From Gammaproteobacteria bacterium (GTDB lineage: Bacteria > Gemmatimonadota > Gemmatimonadetes > Longimicrobiales > Gaopeijiaceae): a DNA stretch of 64,000 nucleotides. The position numbers and the translations under genes were made by a program. The stretch is taken from positions 81,330 to 145,329 of the forward strand of contig JAPPHB010000080.1 in the NCBI GenBank assembly GCA_028821195.1, written 5' to 3'. The stretch's first letter is position 1; each line of letters begins with the position of its first letter. This document shows positions 31,343 through 40,258 of the stretch, in pieces. A model generated the notes under the pieces. It saw nothing but the letters and a program-made list of their open reading frames with translations. It made no database searches and had not been told where the DNA came from.

Positions 31343-31926
31343 GATGGGTGGGCTGGCGCCGGGTTGGAGGCTGGTTCGATCCCCTGGCGGGCGAGATGCG
31401 CGATCCGATCCGCCAGTGCGGCTACGGAAACGTCCTCGCTGTCGAGTGTCAAGCGGGCGAGACGGTAGTACGGTTCGCGGCGGGCAAGCAAGCGCCGGGA
31501 GTGCTCGACGGGTCGGGGGACATCGAGGAGAGGTCGATCGACGCCCTGCCTGCGGGCCCGCTCCACCGCGGTCTCCGCGGTGACCTTGAGCCAGACGGAC
31601 AGCGTGTCGGCGGCCACCCCCTCCATGTGGCCGGGCTGGGCGGCCCAGCCGCCCCCCGACGCGAGAACGGTCCGGTTTCGGCGGAGCAGGCGGCGCGCCA
31701 CCCGCGCCTCGATGGCCCTGAACTCCCCCTCGCCGCCGCGGTCGAAGATGTCCGCGACCTCCTGCCCGGTCTCGCGCCGGACTTCCTCGTCGAAGTCGAC
31801 GAACCGCCAGCCGAGCAGCCGCGCCACCTCGCGACCGACGGCCGACTTGCCGCTGGCCATGAAGCCGATCAGGAGGATCCGGGAAGGAGGGGGCGGGGCA
31901 CCCCCGCCGTCGGCCGGGTCATTCAT
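31339..31926 (-). CDS. aroK: Shikimate kinase
   Basis: Shikimate kinase phosphorylates shikimate on the 3-hydroxyl. The 195-residue protein has the P-loop GFMASGKSAVG (about residues 21-31), the shikimate-binding Asp in FVDFDEEVRR, Arg in EGEFRAIEARV, the GGG strand (LASGGGW), and the lid region with RPLLD. The sequence after residue 180 is a Pro/Ala-rich tail. It overlaps aroC by eight bases upstream and topA by four bases downstream. Confidence 0.94.
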   Translation of the reverse strand: MNDPADGGGAPPPPSRILLIGFMASGKSAVGREVARLLGWRFVDFDEEVRRETGQEVADIFDRGGEGEFRAIEARVARRLLRRNRTVLASGGGWAAQPGHMEGVAADTLSVWLKVTAETAVERARRQGVDRPLLDVPRPVEHSRRLLARREPYYRLARLTLDSEDVSVAALADRIAHLARQGIEPASNPAPAHPS

Positions 31927-33127
31927 GACGCTGCCGCCGGTCGCGCAGGTAGGCGGTGTAGCCCTCGTAGTTCCGGCGCATTTCGGAGAGGCTGTCGCCC
32001 CCGAACTTCTCGATGAGGGCGTCGGCCACCACGAGGGCGGCCATGGCCTCCCCCACCACCGCGGCTGCGGGCACGGAGCAGACGTCGCTCCGCTCCACGG
32101 CGGCGTCGGCCACCGAGCCGTCCCGCAGGTCCACGCTGGGCAGCCGCTTGCGCAGCGTCGAGATGGGCTTCATGGCGGCGCGGATCACGAGAGGCTCGCC
32201 GGTTGTGACCCCGCCCTCCAGGCCGCCGGCCCGGTTGGAGGGGCGTGCGTACCCGCTCGGTGGCCGGTCGCCGGGGGCGGGCTGAATAGGATCGTGCACG
32301 CGCGACCCCAATCGTCGGGCGCCCTCGAACCCGAGGCCCAACTCGACCCCCTTGATGGCGTGAATCGACATCATCGCCCCCGCCAGGCGGCCATCCAGCT
32401 TGGTGTCCCAGGAGATGTAGCTCCCCAGGCCCACGGGCACATGCCGGACCACGACATCGAAGATGCCTCCGAGCGTGTCTCCTTCCTCCTTGGCCCGGTC
32501 GATGGACGCGATGACGCGGTCCGCCGCGTCCGAATCCAGCATTCGCACCGGGGAAGCGTCCGCGGCGGCGTTGAGGTCGGCCGGAAGCTCGCGCGGGAGA
32601 GTGGCCTCGATATCCCCGATCGAGGTCACGTGCGACCCTACCGTGATCCCGAACTCCCGGAGCAGGGTCCTGGCCACGGCGCCGCACGCCACCCGCGCGG
32701 CCGTCTCGCGCGCGCTCGCCCGCTCCAGAATGTCGCGGGTGTCGTGTCGGTCATATTTGAGCACCCCGACCAGATCGGCGTGTCCCGGGCGCGGCAGATG
32801 CATGCGGCGCAACGCCTTGGGGTTGCCTTCGGGATCCGGCCGGGCATGGCTCATCGCCGTGGTCCAGTTCTTCCAGTCGCGGTTCCAGAGCAGCATACCG
32901 ATGGGAGAACCGAGCGTCTCGCCCAGACGCACACCGGAGATCAGCTCGATGCGGTCCGCTTCGATCTGCATGCGGCGGCCGCGGCCGTAGCCGGCCATGC
33001 GGCGCTTCATGTCGGGGTCGACATCGCGCTCGGTCGATAGGGGCATCCCTGCCGGCAGCCCTTCCAGAATCGCCAGCAGGCCGCGTCCGTGGGACTCGCC
33101 GGCCGTCCGAAAGCTGATTCGCCTCAT
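31919..33127 (-). CDS. aroC: Chorismate synthase
   Basis: AroC converts EPSP to chorismate with reduced FMN. The 402-residue protein opens with FRTAGESHGRGLLAILEGLPAG and contains the signatures GYGRGRRMQIE, RPGHADLVGVLKYDRHD and RASARETAARVACGA. SNRAGGLEGGVTTGEP and RSDVCSVPAAAVVGEAM complete the active site and FMN pocket. GGGAG lies ten bases before its ATG. It sits between the secretin gene pilQ and aroK; pilus operons followed by aroK are common in other phyla, but having aroC in between is less so. Confidence 0.97.
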   Translation of the reverse strand: MRRISFRTAGESHGRGLLAILEGLPAGMPLSTERDVDPDMKRRMAGYGRGRRMQIEADRIELISGVRLGETLGSPIGMLLWNRDWKNWTTAMSHARPDPEGNPKALRRMHLPRPGHADLVGVLKYDRHDTRDILERASARETAARVACGAVARTLLREFGITVGSHVTSIGDIEATLPRELPADLNAAADASPVRMLDSDAADRVIASIDRAKEEGDTLGGIFDVVVRHVPVGLGSYISWDTKLDGRLAGAMMSIHAIKGVELGLGFEGARRLGSRVHDPIQPAPGDRPPSGYARPSNRAGGLEGGVTTGEPLVIRAAMKPISTLRKRLPSVDLRDGSVADAAVERSDVCSVPAAAVVGEAMAALVVADALIEKFGGDSLSEMRRNYEGYTAYLRDRRQRHE

Positions 33128-33249
33128 GTGGTTGAATCTCCCGGAGAGAGGTTTGGCGGAGTCATAGCCAACCCTCCCCCGGTCGTCAACCCGGCGCGTA
33201 TGCCGCGACCCGGAGGAGGCCGGGCCCGCAGCCTGCGCCCGAGCTGCAT

Positions 33250-34704
33250 TCAGGTCTCGATGTACGGCGTCACCAGGATGACCAGATCGCGCTGGATCGT
33301 CTGCCTGCGGTCGACGCGGAAGAGGGCGCCGAGCACCGGAATCCTCATCAGCAGAGGAATGCCCGAGCGGCTCTCGATCTCCTCGGTCACCGTCAAACCG
33401 CCGATGACCACCGTTTCGCCGTCCTGAACCAGCACGCGGGAAGACGCTTCCTGCGTATGGAAGATGACTCCGGCGTCGGACGCGGCCGGGGTGAACTCCG
33501 CAAAGGAGCGTTCCGCATGCAGGTCGAGCAGGACGTGGCCTCCCTCGGTGACATGCGGCGTTACCTCAAAGACGATACCCGTCTCCTGGATTTCCACCGC
33601 AGCCGTAGGCACCACCGGAGACTGGAGCCCTCCCGCGCTTCCGGCACCCGCGTCCAGCACCCTGATTGGCGTGCGTTCGCCCACCAGGATGCGGGCGGTC
33701 TGGTTGTCCAGCACGGAGATGTACGGGGCCGCCTCCATGCGAGACAGGTTGAGCGTCTCGAGCGCTTCCAGGAAGGCCAGCAGCGTGTGCCGTCCCAACA
33801 CCAGCGAGGTCAGCACGGAGAGCGCGGACCCCGAGATGCGGGTTGTTGCGTTGCCGAGTGCGGAGATGGAGCTTCCGTCCAACAACACCATGTCGCCGCT
33901 GACCGCTTCGCCGGCTGCCTCGCTCCCGGGGGCCTCTGCGCCCGTCCCCCCGGTGTCTTCGCCGGGATCCGCTGCGCCGGATGGGAGCAACAAATGGCGG
34001 CCGCGCGAGTCCCGGAGATCATAAGCGACCCCGAGTTCCTCCAGACCGGTTCGGTTCACGAAGACGATCCGGGCAGAGATGGTGATCTGGGGAGCGCGGA
34101 TGTCGAGTTCCCCGACGAGCGCTTCGACCTGGGCCAGCACTCTGGGGACATCCGTCACGATGACGCTGTTGGTGGCCATCGAGAGGGATGCGCTGCCGCG
34201 GTCGCTCAGGAGCGATTGCGCGGCGGGCAGCAGGTCGGCGGCGGTCGCGTAGCTCATGTGAAACACCCCGGTTTCGAGGGGTTCAACGTCTTCGCGCCGG
34301 TTCAGGTTCTCAATGTCGTCCACCCTGAGTATGCCGTTTTCCAGCTCGTGCGCGGCCAGCCCGTGCGAATCGAGAATGACGCGAAGGGCTTCGTCCCAGG
34401 GCTGGTCCCGGATATCGGCCGACACGATGCCGGATACGTCGGCCCCGGGGACGATGGAGATGCCCGCGAACTCCGAGAATGTGAAGAGCACGTCCCGGAG
34501 GGGAGCGGAGACGAAGGTGGCGGTGATGCGCGGTTCCCCGGGCCGCTGCTGCTCAACCTGCCGTGCGAGCATTGCGGGGGTAGCCGCGCCAGCGAGATGA
34601 ACATCCCGGGAGCCGGGCGCACCTGGGGACACCTCGCCGTGGACGAGGGAAACACTTATCCACGGCCACCCAAGGCACAGCCACGCGGTCAGCATCGGTC
34701 TCAT
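33250..34704 (-). CDS. pilQ: Type IV pilus secretin PilQ
   Basis: PilQ is the outer-membrane secretin through which the pilus passes. The 484-residue protein has a signal peptide, a STN/AMIN-like region near residues 60-125 (LRDVLFTFSEFAGISIVPGADVSG), an N1-type domain (about 145-215) and the secretin core. Its closing signatures are DNQTARILVGERTPI, ETGIVFEVTPHV, VLVQDGETVVIGGL and RIPVLGALFR. It is shorter than Pseudomonas PilQ (about 700 residues), lacking extra AMIN domains. An acidic Gly/Ala loop (about 235-262) interrupts the core. ATGA overlap with pilP. Confidence 0.92.
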   Translation of the reverse strand: MRPMLTAWLCLGWPWISVSLVHGEVSPGAPGSRDVHLAGAATPAMLARQVEQQRPGEPRITATFVSAPLRDVLFTFSEFAGISIVPGADVSGIVSADIRDQPWDEALRVILDSHGLAAHELENGILRVDDIENLNRREDVEPLETGVFHMSYATAADLLPAAQSLLSDRGSASLSMATNSVIVTDVPRVLAQVEALVGELDIRAPQITISARIVFVNRTGLEELGVAYDLRDSRGRHLLLPSGAADPGEDTGGTGAEAPGSEAAGEAVSGDMVLLDGSSISALGNATTRISGSALSVLTSLVLGRHTLLAFLEALETLNLSRMEAAPYISVLDNQTARILVGERTPIRVLDAGAGSAGGLQSPVVPTAAVEIQETGIVFEVTPHVTEGGHVLLDLHAERSFAEFTPAASDAGVIFHTQEASSRVLVQDGETVVIGGLTVTEEIESRSGIPLLMRIPVLGALFRVDRRQTIQRDLVILVTPYIET

Positions 34705-35207
34705 CGCCCCACTCTCCCTGGTGGCCGACTCAGGTGCAGCTCCCGCTGCTCTCCAATGCCGAACCGGCGGATCTCTACGATCACGTACTCCGGCTCGACC
34801 CGGAGGACTCTCATTTCACCGAGAACCGCATCCTGGCGAAGGCGAAACGTGCCTTCACCCGTGGCGGCCGCGGCCGCCGGGATCGCCGTCCCGGAACTGA
34901 CCAGAGCGACGCTCTCCCCGACGTTGGGAGAATGGATGACGCCGATGAGCCGAAGGTCCTCGAACCTGGTGCCTGCCGCGTTGCCGGGCAGAAGCCGTTC
35001 AAACGGGTCACGCCGGTCGCCTGCCGGGTAAACGAAGACTTCACGGTCGAGACCCGGCTCGCCCGTCTCGTCGCTCAGGTTCGCTTCGGACTGCGTCCCG
35101 GGGACGCCATCGCCGGCGGACGCCGGAGGTCGAGCCTGCCGGATGATGGTCCAGGGAGCAAGCAACGGGGCCACCAGGGCGACCATGAGTAACAGTTTCA
35201 CATTCAT
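34701..35207 (-). CDS. pilP: PilP-like type IV pilus lipoprotein/anchor
   Basis: The 168-residue protein has an N-terminal hydrophobic segment (about residues 4-22) and the motif YPAGDRRDPFERLLPG followed by FEDLRLIGVI, as in PilP, which links the inner-membrane PilN/O complex to PilQ. No lipobox Cys is visible, so it may be anchored by its helix rather than a lipid. The C-terminal half has the beta-sandwich-like strands ALVSSGTAI and EYVIVEIRRFG. GGAGG lies seven bases before the ATG. Four-base overlaps on both sides keep it within the pilMNOPQ unit. Confidence 0.82.
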   Translation of the reverse strand: MNVKLLLMVALVAPLLAPWTIIRQARPPASAGDGVPGTQSEANLSDETGEPGLDREVFVYPAGDRRDPFERLLPGNAAGTRFEDLRLIGVIHSPNVGESVALVSSGTAIPAAAAATGEGTFRLRQDAVLGEMRVLRVEPEYVIVEIRRFGIGEQRELHLSRPPGRVGR

Positions 35208-35818
35208 CGGACGACCTCCGCCGGCGTTCCGTTCGATCCGCCGAGGGCGGGCCCCGTCCCTGTCGGCGGACGCACAAATGTCTCGATCCGAAATCGGGCG
35301 CGCACCGCCGGACCCTCCTCCACGGCCGGATCGGGGATCGAGATCATCTCCAGTTCCATCGGCGTAACGATGCGCGGCAGCGACGCGACCGCGGTCAGAA
35401 AACGGGCCACCTCGTGGTAGCCGCCCACCACGGACATCTCGTAGGTCCGGCTCGTGTAGAAGGGATTCGCCTCCTCCTCTCCGGGGCGCAGGAAAGCCAG
35501 GTCTCCGAGCCCCGACCGCCGGGCCTCGACCGCCAGTGACTCCAGAAGCGCCGGGACCTCCTCCGTGCGGGGGATCAGCTGCTCGAGGCGCGCGATGTGA
35601 TCCGAGTAGCGTCTCAGTCGGCTCGCAAGTTGCGCGGTCCCCCCGGGCAGCAGGTTCCGAGCGCGTTCGTTGCCGGCCTCCAGCTGCTCCAGACGGCGCG
35701 TCAGCCGCTGCACCTCCCCTTCCCGGCTGCGGTGCTCACGATAGAACAGAGCTGCGGCCAGCGTCACCAGCACCGCCGCCAGCAGCGCGGGCCGCGGACC
35801 CGGCATCACGATCATCAT
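35204..35818 (-). CDS. pilO: PilO-like type IV pilus inner-membrane protein
   Basis: PilO pairs with PilN to form the periplasmic alignment complex. The 204-residue protein has one N-terminal membrane helix (ALLAAVLVTLAAALFY, about residues 10-25), a coiled coil (about 30-85) and a ferredoxin-like periplasmic domain with YEMSVVGGYHEVARFLTAVASLPRIV, the usual PilO strand-helix pattern. The start ATG 35816-35818 overlaps the pilN stop as ATGATGA; the frame open to 35884 overlaps pilN without family sequence. Confidence 0.86.
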   Translation of the reverse strand: MMIVMPGPRPALLAAVLVTLAAALFYREHRSREGEVQRLTRRLEQLEAGNERARNLLPGGTAQLASRLRRYSDHIARLEQLIPRTEEVPALLESLAVEARRSGLGDLAFLRPGEEEANPFYTSRTYEMSVVGGYHEVARFLTAVASLPRIVTPMELEMISIPDPAVEEGPAVRARFRIETFVRPPTGTGPALGGSNGTPAEVVR

Positions 35819-36441
35819 GCCGGGTTGCCCACGGTTGGGCGGGGCTGGTAGGAGACACGGAGCACAAAGGCGCTGAGAACCCATTCCGCACCGGCCGGCA
35901 GTCGTTCCGCCACCTGCTCGGTACCGACCAGGCTGACGGAAGTCAGGAAGGGAGAGGCCTCCAGCCGGTTCATGAAGCGCGTCAGGGCAAAGGTGTTGGC
36001 GGTTCGTCCCTCGATCTCCACCTGGACCTTGTCCCCGCCGCCCGCTTGCGCGATACGCGTCAACCAGGTGAACTCCGGCATTGCAGCCGCCACTTCATCG
36101 AGGATGTGGGACCAGACGTACCGCCCCTGGTCGAGCTCCCGGATAACCTGCACTCGCGCGGCCACGGAATCGCGTCCGGCACGCAATTGGTCCGCAGAGG
36201 AGATCAGACCGGCCAGTGCGGTCGAGTCGCCCATGGCTCGAGTGACTCGATCCTCCAGAACTCGCTGACGATCGCGGGCACCCGGGTAAAGCAACGCCAG
36301 TACCAGGAGGGTGGCCAGCCCGGGAACGTTCGCCGCCAGGTGCCACGGCGACGCGGCTTTCGGAGGCGACGCACCCGCTGACGATCGCCGCCTGCGCGTG
36401 GCGTGGGCCGACCCCCCGGGCATCAGGTTGATTTCGATCAC
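35815..36441 (-). CDS. pilN: PilN-like type IV pilus inner-membrane protein
   Basis: The 208-residue product starts with the diagnostic PilN peptide IEINLMPG, which docks onto PilM in the cytoplasm. A basic, Ser/Pro-rich cytoplasmic stretch, one membrane helix (about residues 36-53), a coiled coil and a periplasmic ferredoxin-like domain (MPEFTWLTRI, IEGRTANTFALTRFMNRLEASPF) follow. The start is GTG 36439-36441, overlapping the pilM stop as GTGA. Domain order is that of canonical PilN. Confidence 0.9.
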   Translation of the reverse strand: MIEINLMPGGSAHATRRRRSSAGASPPKAASPWHLAANVPGLATLLVLALLYPGARDRQRVLEDRVTRAMGDSTALAGLISSADQLRAGRDSVAARVQVIRELDQGRYVWSHILDEVAAAMPEFTWLTRIAQAGGGDKVQVEIEGRTANTFALTRFMNRLEASPFLTSVSLVGTEQVAERLPAGAEWVLSAFVLRVSYQPRPTVGNPA

Positions 36442-37475
36442 CGGTCGCGACTCCGTGGGAATGAGCGCAACGCCAGGCCCACCGGCAACAGCAGCATGGG
36501 CGCGACTTCTTCCAGCTCGACATCAACGCAGGCATCGGGACGGACGGGAATCCGTTCGAAGGGGTTGGCGACGTGTGTTTCGACGGAGAGGATGCGGCCC
36601 AGCGCCTCGGCCAGACCCGGGATCCGGGCACCCCCGCCGCTCAGGTAGACGCGCCCCAGACCAAGGTCGGCGGACCTCGTCTTCAGGAAGGCCGACGCCC
36701 TCCCCAGTCCCACGGCCATTTCGTCCGCGGCGGACTCGATGACCGCCTCCAGGCCGGGCGATACCCGCTGGCTGCGAATCATCGCTTCCGTAGACCGTGC
36801 CCCCAGGCCCGTCTCCCGCTGGGCGGCCTTGCACAGGGAGCGCACGCCGAAGTGGAAATCGCGCGTGACGACGGGGATTCCTTCCTCCACAACGACCACA
36901 GTGGTCGTCTCCCAGCCAATGTCGGCGGCCATAACGACACCCTCGGCCGCTTCGGGATGGTTGTGGATCAAGGCATTTCTCAGCGCAAAGCCATCTACGT
37001 CAAGGACTTCGACCGTGATCCCGGCAGTGCGCACGACTTCGGTGGCCTCATGCACCAGGTCGCGCTTGGCTGCCACCAGAAGGACATCCATGGGATCCCC
37101 GGGGGTGAGGATCTGGAAGTCCAGTTCGACGCTGGCGGTATCGAAGGGAAGATGCTGTTCGGCCTCCCAGCGGATTACCTCCCGCAACTCGGACGGCTTC
37201 ATGCGCTCCAATTCGATCCGCTTGGCAATGACACCGTGACCCGCGACGCCGGTCACTACTCGACCCTGCTTCAGTCCGGAGTCCCGGAACAGTTTGACGA
37301 CCGCTTCAACCACGGCAGTGCCGGCGCGTGCATCATCGCTTCCCTCCCTCAACGCGCGCATCGCAATCCGGGAGACTTCGGGAGCGTGCCTCGCATGGCT
37401 CATCTGCACGACCTTGAGGTATCGGCTCCCGACATCGAGCCCGAGGGACACTTGCGCGCGCCTGAACCAGCCCAT
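36438..37475 (-). CDS. pilM: PilM, actin-like type IV pilus assembly ATPase fold protein
   Basis: PilM is a cytoplasmic actin/FtsA-like protein that binds PilN and the motor complex. The 345-residue protein opens with GLDVGSRYLKVVQMS (phosphate-1 loop). It contains VIRWEAEQHLPFD, a typical PilM segment, AADIGWETTTVVVVEEG (phosphate-2) and LSGGGARIPGLAEAL (adenosine motif). All nucleotide motifs are present. It starts five bases after the minor-pilin-like gene at 37480 and overlaps pilN by four bases. Confidence 0.94.
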   Translation of the reverse strand: MGWFRRAQVSLGLDVGSRYLKVVQMSHARHAPEVSRIAMRALREGSDDARAGTAVVEAVVKLFRDSGLKQGRVVTGVAGHGVIAKRIELERMKPSELREVIRWEAEQHLPFDTASVELDFQILTPGDPMDVLLVAAKRDLVHEATEVVRTAGITVEVLDVDGFALRNALIHNHPEAAEGVVMAADIGWETTTVVVVEEGIPVVTRDFHFGVRSLCKAAQRETGLGARSTEAMIRSQRVSPGLEAVIESAADEMAVGLGRASAFLKTRSADLGLGRVYLSGGGARIPGLAEALGRILSVETHVANPFERIPVRPDACVDVELEEVAPMLLLPVGLALRSFPRSRDR

Positions 37476-37479
37476 CGGC

Positions 37480-38607
37480 CTAGACGGGCTCGAGCCAGGA
37501 CCCCGCCGGCAGGGCCCGCATGGTCCTTAGTCCGGCATGGCTGAGCGCGCGCAGCCCGGCGCAGGCGGACGCCTCCACTCGAGCCCGTCCTTCCAGGAGG
37601 ACCCGGTCGCCCGATCGGATCCACCCGGCAACGCGGGCATCGCCGGCAAGGCGGACGGCCTCCGTCGCCAGCACCAACCCTGCGAAGGTTGCGTTCGCCA
37701 GGAAGCTTGCGCCCCCGTCCACCACGAGCACCCCCTGTCCCTCGCCGCCGGTCACCTCCAGCGACCCGCGGACAACGACGACCGGCAGGTACGCCCCGCA
37801 GCTTCCGGCAGGGCTCAGGGGTGTGCCCCAGTTGCCCGCCGCGGTTGCGGGACAACCGCTGCCGAGATGGACGCGCGTGCTGCCACCAGCGGCACCGAGC
37901 GTGATGTCCGCCACCTCCGCCAAATCCTGGAGGGAAAGGATTCCCAGACTCAGGGACGGCGGACTCAGGTCGAGTGCGAGGTGCTGCCGCCGGGCCGGCT
38001 CGAGGGTGGCAGCCGGGGGCACCCAGCGCCCGCTCTCGGCTACTGCGCCATGCGGGAAGATCGAATCCGCCACCGGAAGCTGTGTGGCGCACTCGGTCGC
38101 ACTCCAGGTCAACGGCGGAGCCGTGACGCGGTCACCCGCTATCAGGGCCGAATCCGAGAGCGCGATGCTGCCCCGAGCAGCGACCGCCGCCGGGAAAGCA
38201 CTGAGGCGGGCGCCTGCGTCGAGCGCCCAGGTCAGCCGCCCAATCTTCGCGCGGGCTGCACCGCCCACCATCCCCTCCCCGGCAAGCAGGTAGATCTCGC
38301 GTGTGAGGCGATGGGCCGCCACGCGATAGGCGCCTCGCTGCCCGTGTGCGCCCTCGACCACCGTGCTGTCCCCGACAGGCGCGGCCGCGAGCAGCCCCGC
38401 CGCCGTGCCTGCCACCGTGCGCACTCCGCCCTCTGCGGCGAGCCGCGCGATCAGCAGGTCGCGTTCTGCTTGGGCAACGGTCAGTTCCTGGTGCGCCAGG
38501 TAGTGGAGGAGATGTCCAAAGGCGGTCGCGGCTAGCAGCACCATCAGGATCAACGGGATCGCGAATCCCCCGGCGCCCGCGTCTTCCGGGCCGGTGACGC
38601 TCCTCAA
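37480..38607 (-). CDS. PilX-like pilus assembly protein with extended C-terminal domain
   Basis: I do not recognise the full protein. The first 60 residues fit a PilX/GspK-type start: a hydrophobic helix GGFAIPLILMVLLAATAFGHLLHYL with a class-III-like Gly before Phe, then an amphipathic helix. The fifth-position Glu of classical pilins is absent, as it is in GspK. The remaining 300 residues are Gly/Ala/Val-rich with repeated beta-strand patterns, possibly a beta-helix (for example GVLVVDGGASFLANATFAGLVLATEAVRL). Four Cys are present. I start at TTG 38607, which has GGGAGA seven bases upstream and a TTGA overlap with the preceding stop; GTG 38628 is the alternative. Its place among prepilin-like genes supports a pilus-tip or priming role. 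Confidence 0.7.
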   Translation of the reverse strand: MRSVTGPEDAGAGGFAIPLILMVLLAATAFGHLLHYLAHQELTVAQAERDLLIARLAAEGGVRTVAGTAAGLLAAAPVGDSTVVEGAHGQRGAYRVAAHRLTREIYLLAGEGMVGGAARAKIGRLTWALDAGARLSAFPAAVAARGSIALSDSALIAGDRVTAPPLTWSATECATQLPVADSIFPHGAVAESGRWVPPAATLEPARRQHLALDLSPPSLSLGILSLQDLAEVADITLGAAGGSTRVHLGSGCPATAAGNWGTPLSPAGSCGAYLPVVVVRGSLEVTGGEGQGVLVVDGGASFLANATFAGLVLATEAVRLAGDARVAGWIRSGDRVLLEGRARVEASACAGLRALSHAGLRTMRALPAGSWLEPV

Positions 38608-39332
38608 GGCCAGGTCTCCCGCGGCCACACGCGCGCCGAGTCGATTGTGGTCGCAACGGGAGCCTGGCCGAAGGCCAAGCGCAGATCGAGTCCGGCTCCG
38701 CGGCCCGACACCCCCGAGCCGACACCTGCGCCTGTTCGCAGGACCTGCGCGGTGAGCGGCTGGCGCCCCCCTCGGCCCGGCCGGTAGCGGAAGGCTCCCG
38801 CGGCAACGTGGTAGCTGCCCCGTTCAAATACTCGTCCCACGACCGCCTCCGGTACGACCGGATTAAGTTCCCAAACCTCACCGGCGGCACCATCGCCGCA
38901 TGCGCCAGGCCGAGCCCGGACGAGTTTCGCAACGCGCCACACCCCATCGGCGGCGAGGACGAGCACGGAGTCCTTGGCGGGGTCGGGTCGGCGCAGTCCG
39001 GTGTAGCGCACCGCCCAAAGGGGCTGGGGGACGGTGGCGCAACCTACCCCCGTTCCCCGAAACGCCCTCAAGGCAACGGAATCTCCGGCGCCTGCCACCC
39101 AGTCGATCCCGGCAAGCCCCGTCCTCAGTTCGTGCGCGAGCGTGTACCGCGTGATCCTCCTCGTTTCGCGCACCTGCGCGTCTTCGGTCACGCTCCAAAG
39201 GGCATGCCGAAGGGTCGTCAGCGTCTGCAGCGCCGCCGCCATGACCGCTACCAGGAGCACCATGGCGGTAAGGGCCTCCACGATCGATGATCCCTGGCGG
39301 CAAGCGGCTGCCCGCGGGTGTGGCGCGCTCAT
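38604..39332 (-). CDS. PilW-like minor pilin
   Basis: The 242-residue protein has a prepilin-like N-terminus: a basic leader, then GSSIVEALTAMVLLVAVMAAALQ, with Glu at the fifth position after the presumed cleavage and a long hydrophobic helix. The globular part has Cys pairs and the pattern TRYTLAHELRTGLAGIDWVAG seen in PilW/GspJ-type minor pilins. Final strands are poorly conserved. The ATG lies two bases before the previous gene's end region (TGACATG). It should be processed by the PilD-like peptidase at 6925-7974. Confidence 0.78.
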   Translation of the reverse strand: MSAPHPRAAACRQGSSIVEALTAMVLLVAVMAAALQTLTTLRHALWSVTEDAQVRETRRITRYTLAHELRTGLAGIDWVAGAGDSVALRAFRGTGVGCATVPQPLWAVRYTGLRRPDPAKDSVLVLAADGVWRVAKLVRARPGACGDGAAGEVWELNPVVPEAVVGRVFERGSYHVAAGAFRYRPGRGGRQPLTAQVLRTGAGVGSGVSGRGAGLDLRLAFGQAPVATTIDSARVWPRETWP

Positions 39333-39333
39333 G

Positions 39334-39708
39334 TCAGGGTGCCGGCACGATTGTCGTGACGCGCAGCAACTCCGCTCTTATGGTGTCGTGCGCGCTGGCC
39401 CGGATGACCACCTGCAGGAGCCTCCCTCCCAGGGGAACCGGATCGTCCCAGACGAGCGCCCCCCACGGGTATTGGCGCGTCCCGCCGCCCGATGCCCCGA
39501 AGAGTCCGAGGGAGTCGGCGGTTTCCCCGGCCGCCACCACCGCGGCGGACAGTTCTCCGGCGCGCCGCCAGGAATGAAGCGATGCGGTCCCGAGCGCGGC
39601 CGCGGCCAGCAGACCCGTGCACAGGAGCACGATGGCCAGCATGGCCTCTACGAGCGTGAACCCCGCGGACACGACCGCCGCAGGAGGCGCCGAACTCGAC
39701 TCACTCAC
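39334..39708 (-). CDS. PilV/GspI-like minor pilin
   Basis: This 124-residue protein has a typical type IV prepilin N-terminus: leader ending SAG, then FTLVEAMLAIVLLCTGLLAAAALG with Glu5, and a short globular domain. The E-A-M-L-A-I core fits PilV/GspI-type minor pilins. The start is GTG 39706-39708, overlapping the FimT-like stop as GTGA. Length is near that of GspI. Confidence 0.8.
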   Translation of the reverse strand: MSESSSAPPAAVVSAGFTLVEAMLAIVLLCTGLLAAAALGTASLHSWRRAGELSAAVVAAGETADSLGLFGASGGGTRQYPWGALVWDDPVPLGGRLLQVVIRASAHDTIRAELLRVTTIVPAP

Positions 39709-40145
39709 CGCCGGGATACCCGCCCGTACGTGGAAATCACCAGCGACGCATGTGTTGCGCCCCGCCCGAAACGAAGCGTACGGGCAGCCATCCGGCCCAG
39801 TCCGAGCGCATTGAATTCGATGGTCGCGAGCGTGTCCCGCCCCGAGATGTCGAGCGAAACCCCGTAGCAGTCTCCCAGGTCGACACGCTCCCGGAACGTG
39901 CCCGCGAGGCTGCGCTCAATGTGCCCGCGGCCCGGCACGATCGTGACCTGAGAAGCGCCGGACCCCAGCGCGTCGATCCGGGCGCGGCCGAGCAGAGCCG
40001 CGCTGGCTTCGCGCGCCTGAGTCACCGCCCAGCGATCACGGTGCAGTTGCAGGGCAGGCATCCCCAGCGCGATCCCGATGCCGACGATGGCCAGCACCAC
40101 CAGGCACTCGAAAAGTGTGAATCCCCCGTTCATGCCATGAAACAT
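39705..40145 (-). CDS. FimT/GspH-like minor pilin
   Basis: The product has the class III prepilin motif GG-FTLFECLVVLAIVGIGIALGMPALQ, with Glu5 and the hydrophobic assembly helix. A GspH/FimT-like beta domain follows, including AREASAALLGRARIDALGSGASQVTI and a C-terminal CYGVSLD strand. I place the start at ATG 40145 (leader MFHGMNGG); ATG 40133 gives the shorter leader MNGG, and 40175 is also open. No start has a clear Shine-Dalgarno sequence. This is the first of four pilin-like genes ahead of pilM. Confidence 0.8.
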   Translation of the reverse strand: MFHGMNGGFTLFECLVVLAIVGIGIALGMPALQLHRDRWAVTQAREASAALLGRARIDALGSGASQVTIVPGRGHIERSLAGTFRERVDLGDCYGVSLDISGRDTLATIEFNALGLGRMAARTLRFGRGATHASLVISTYGRVSRR

Positions 40146-40258
40146 GGCGTGGGGGGATCCTGCCGGGGATGGCATTCCGGGACTACCGGATGTCGAATCC
40201 GGGACGACCGGACACCAGAACCACTCCGGCCGCTACCGCGACCGAATAAGGATGGCCG

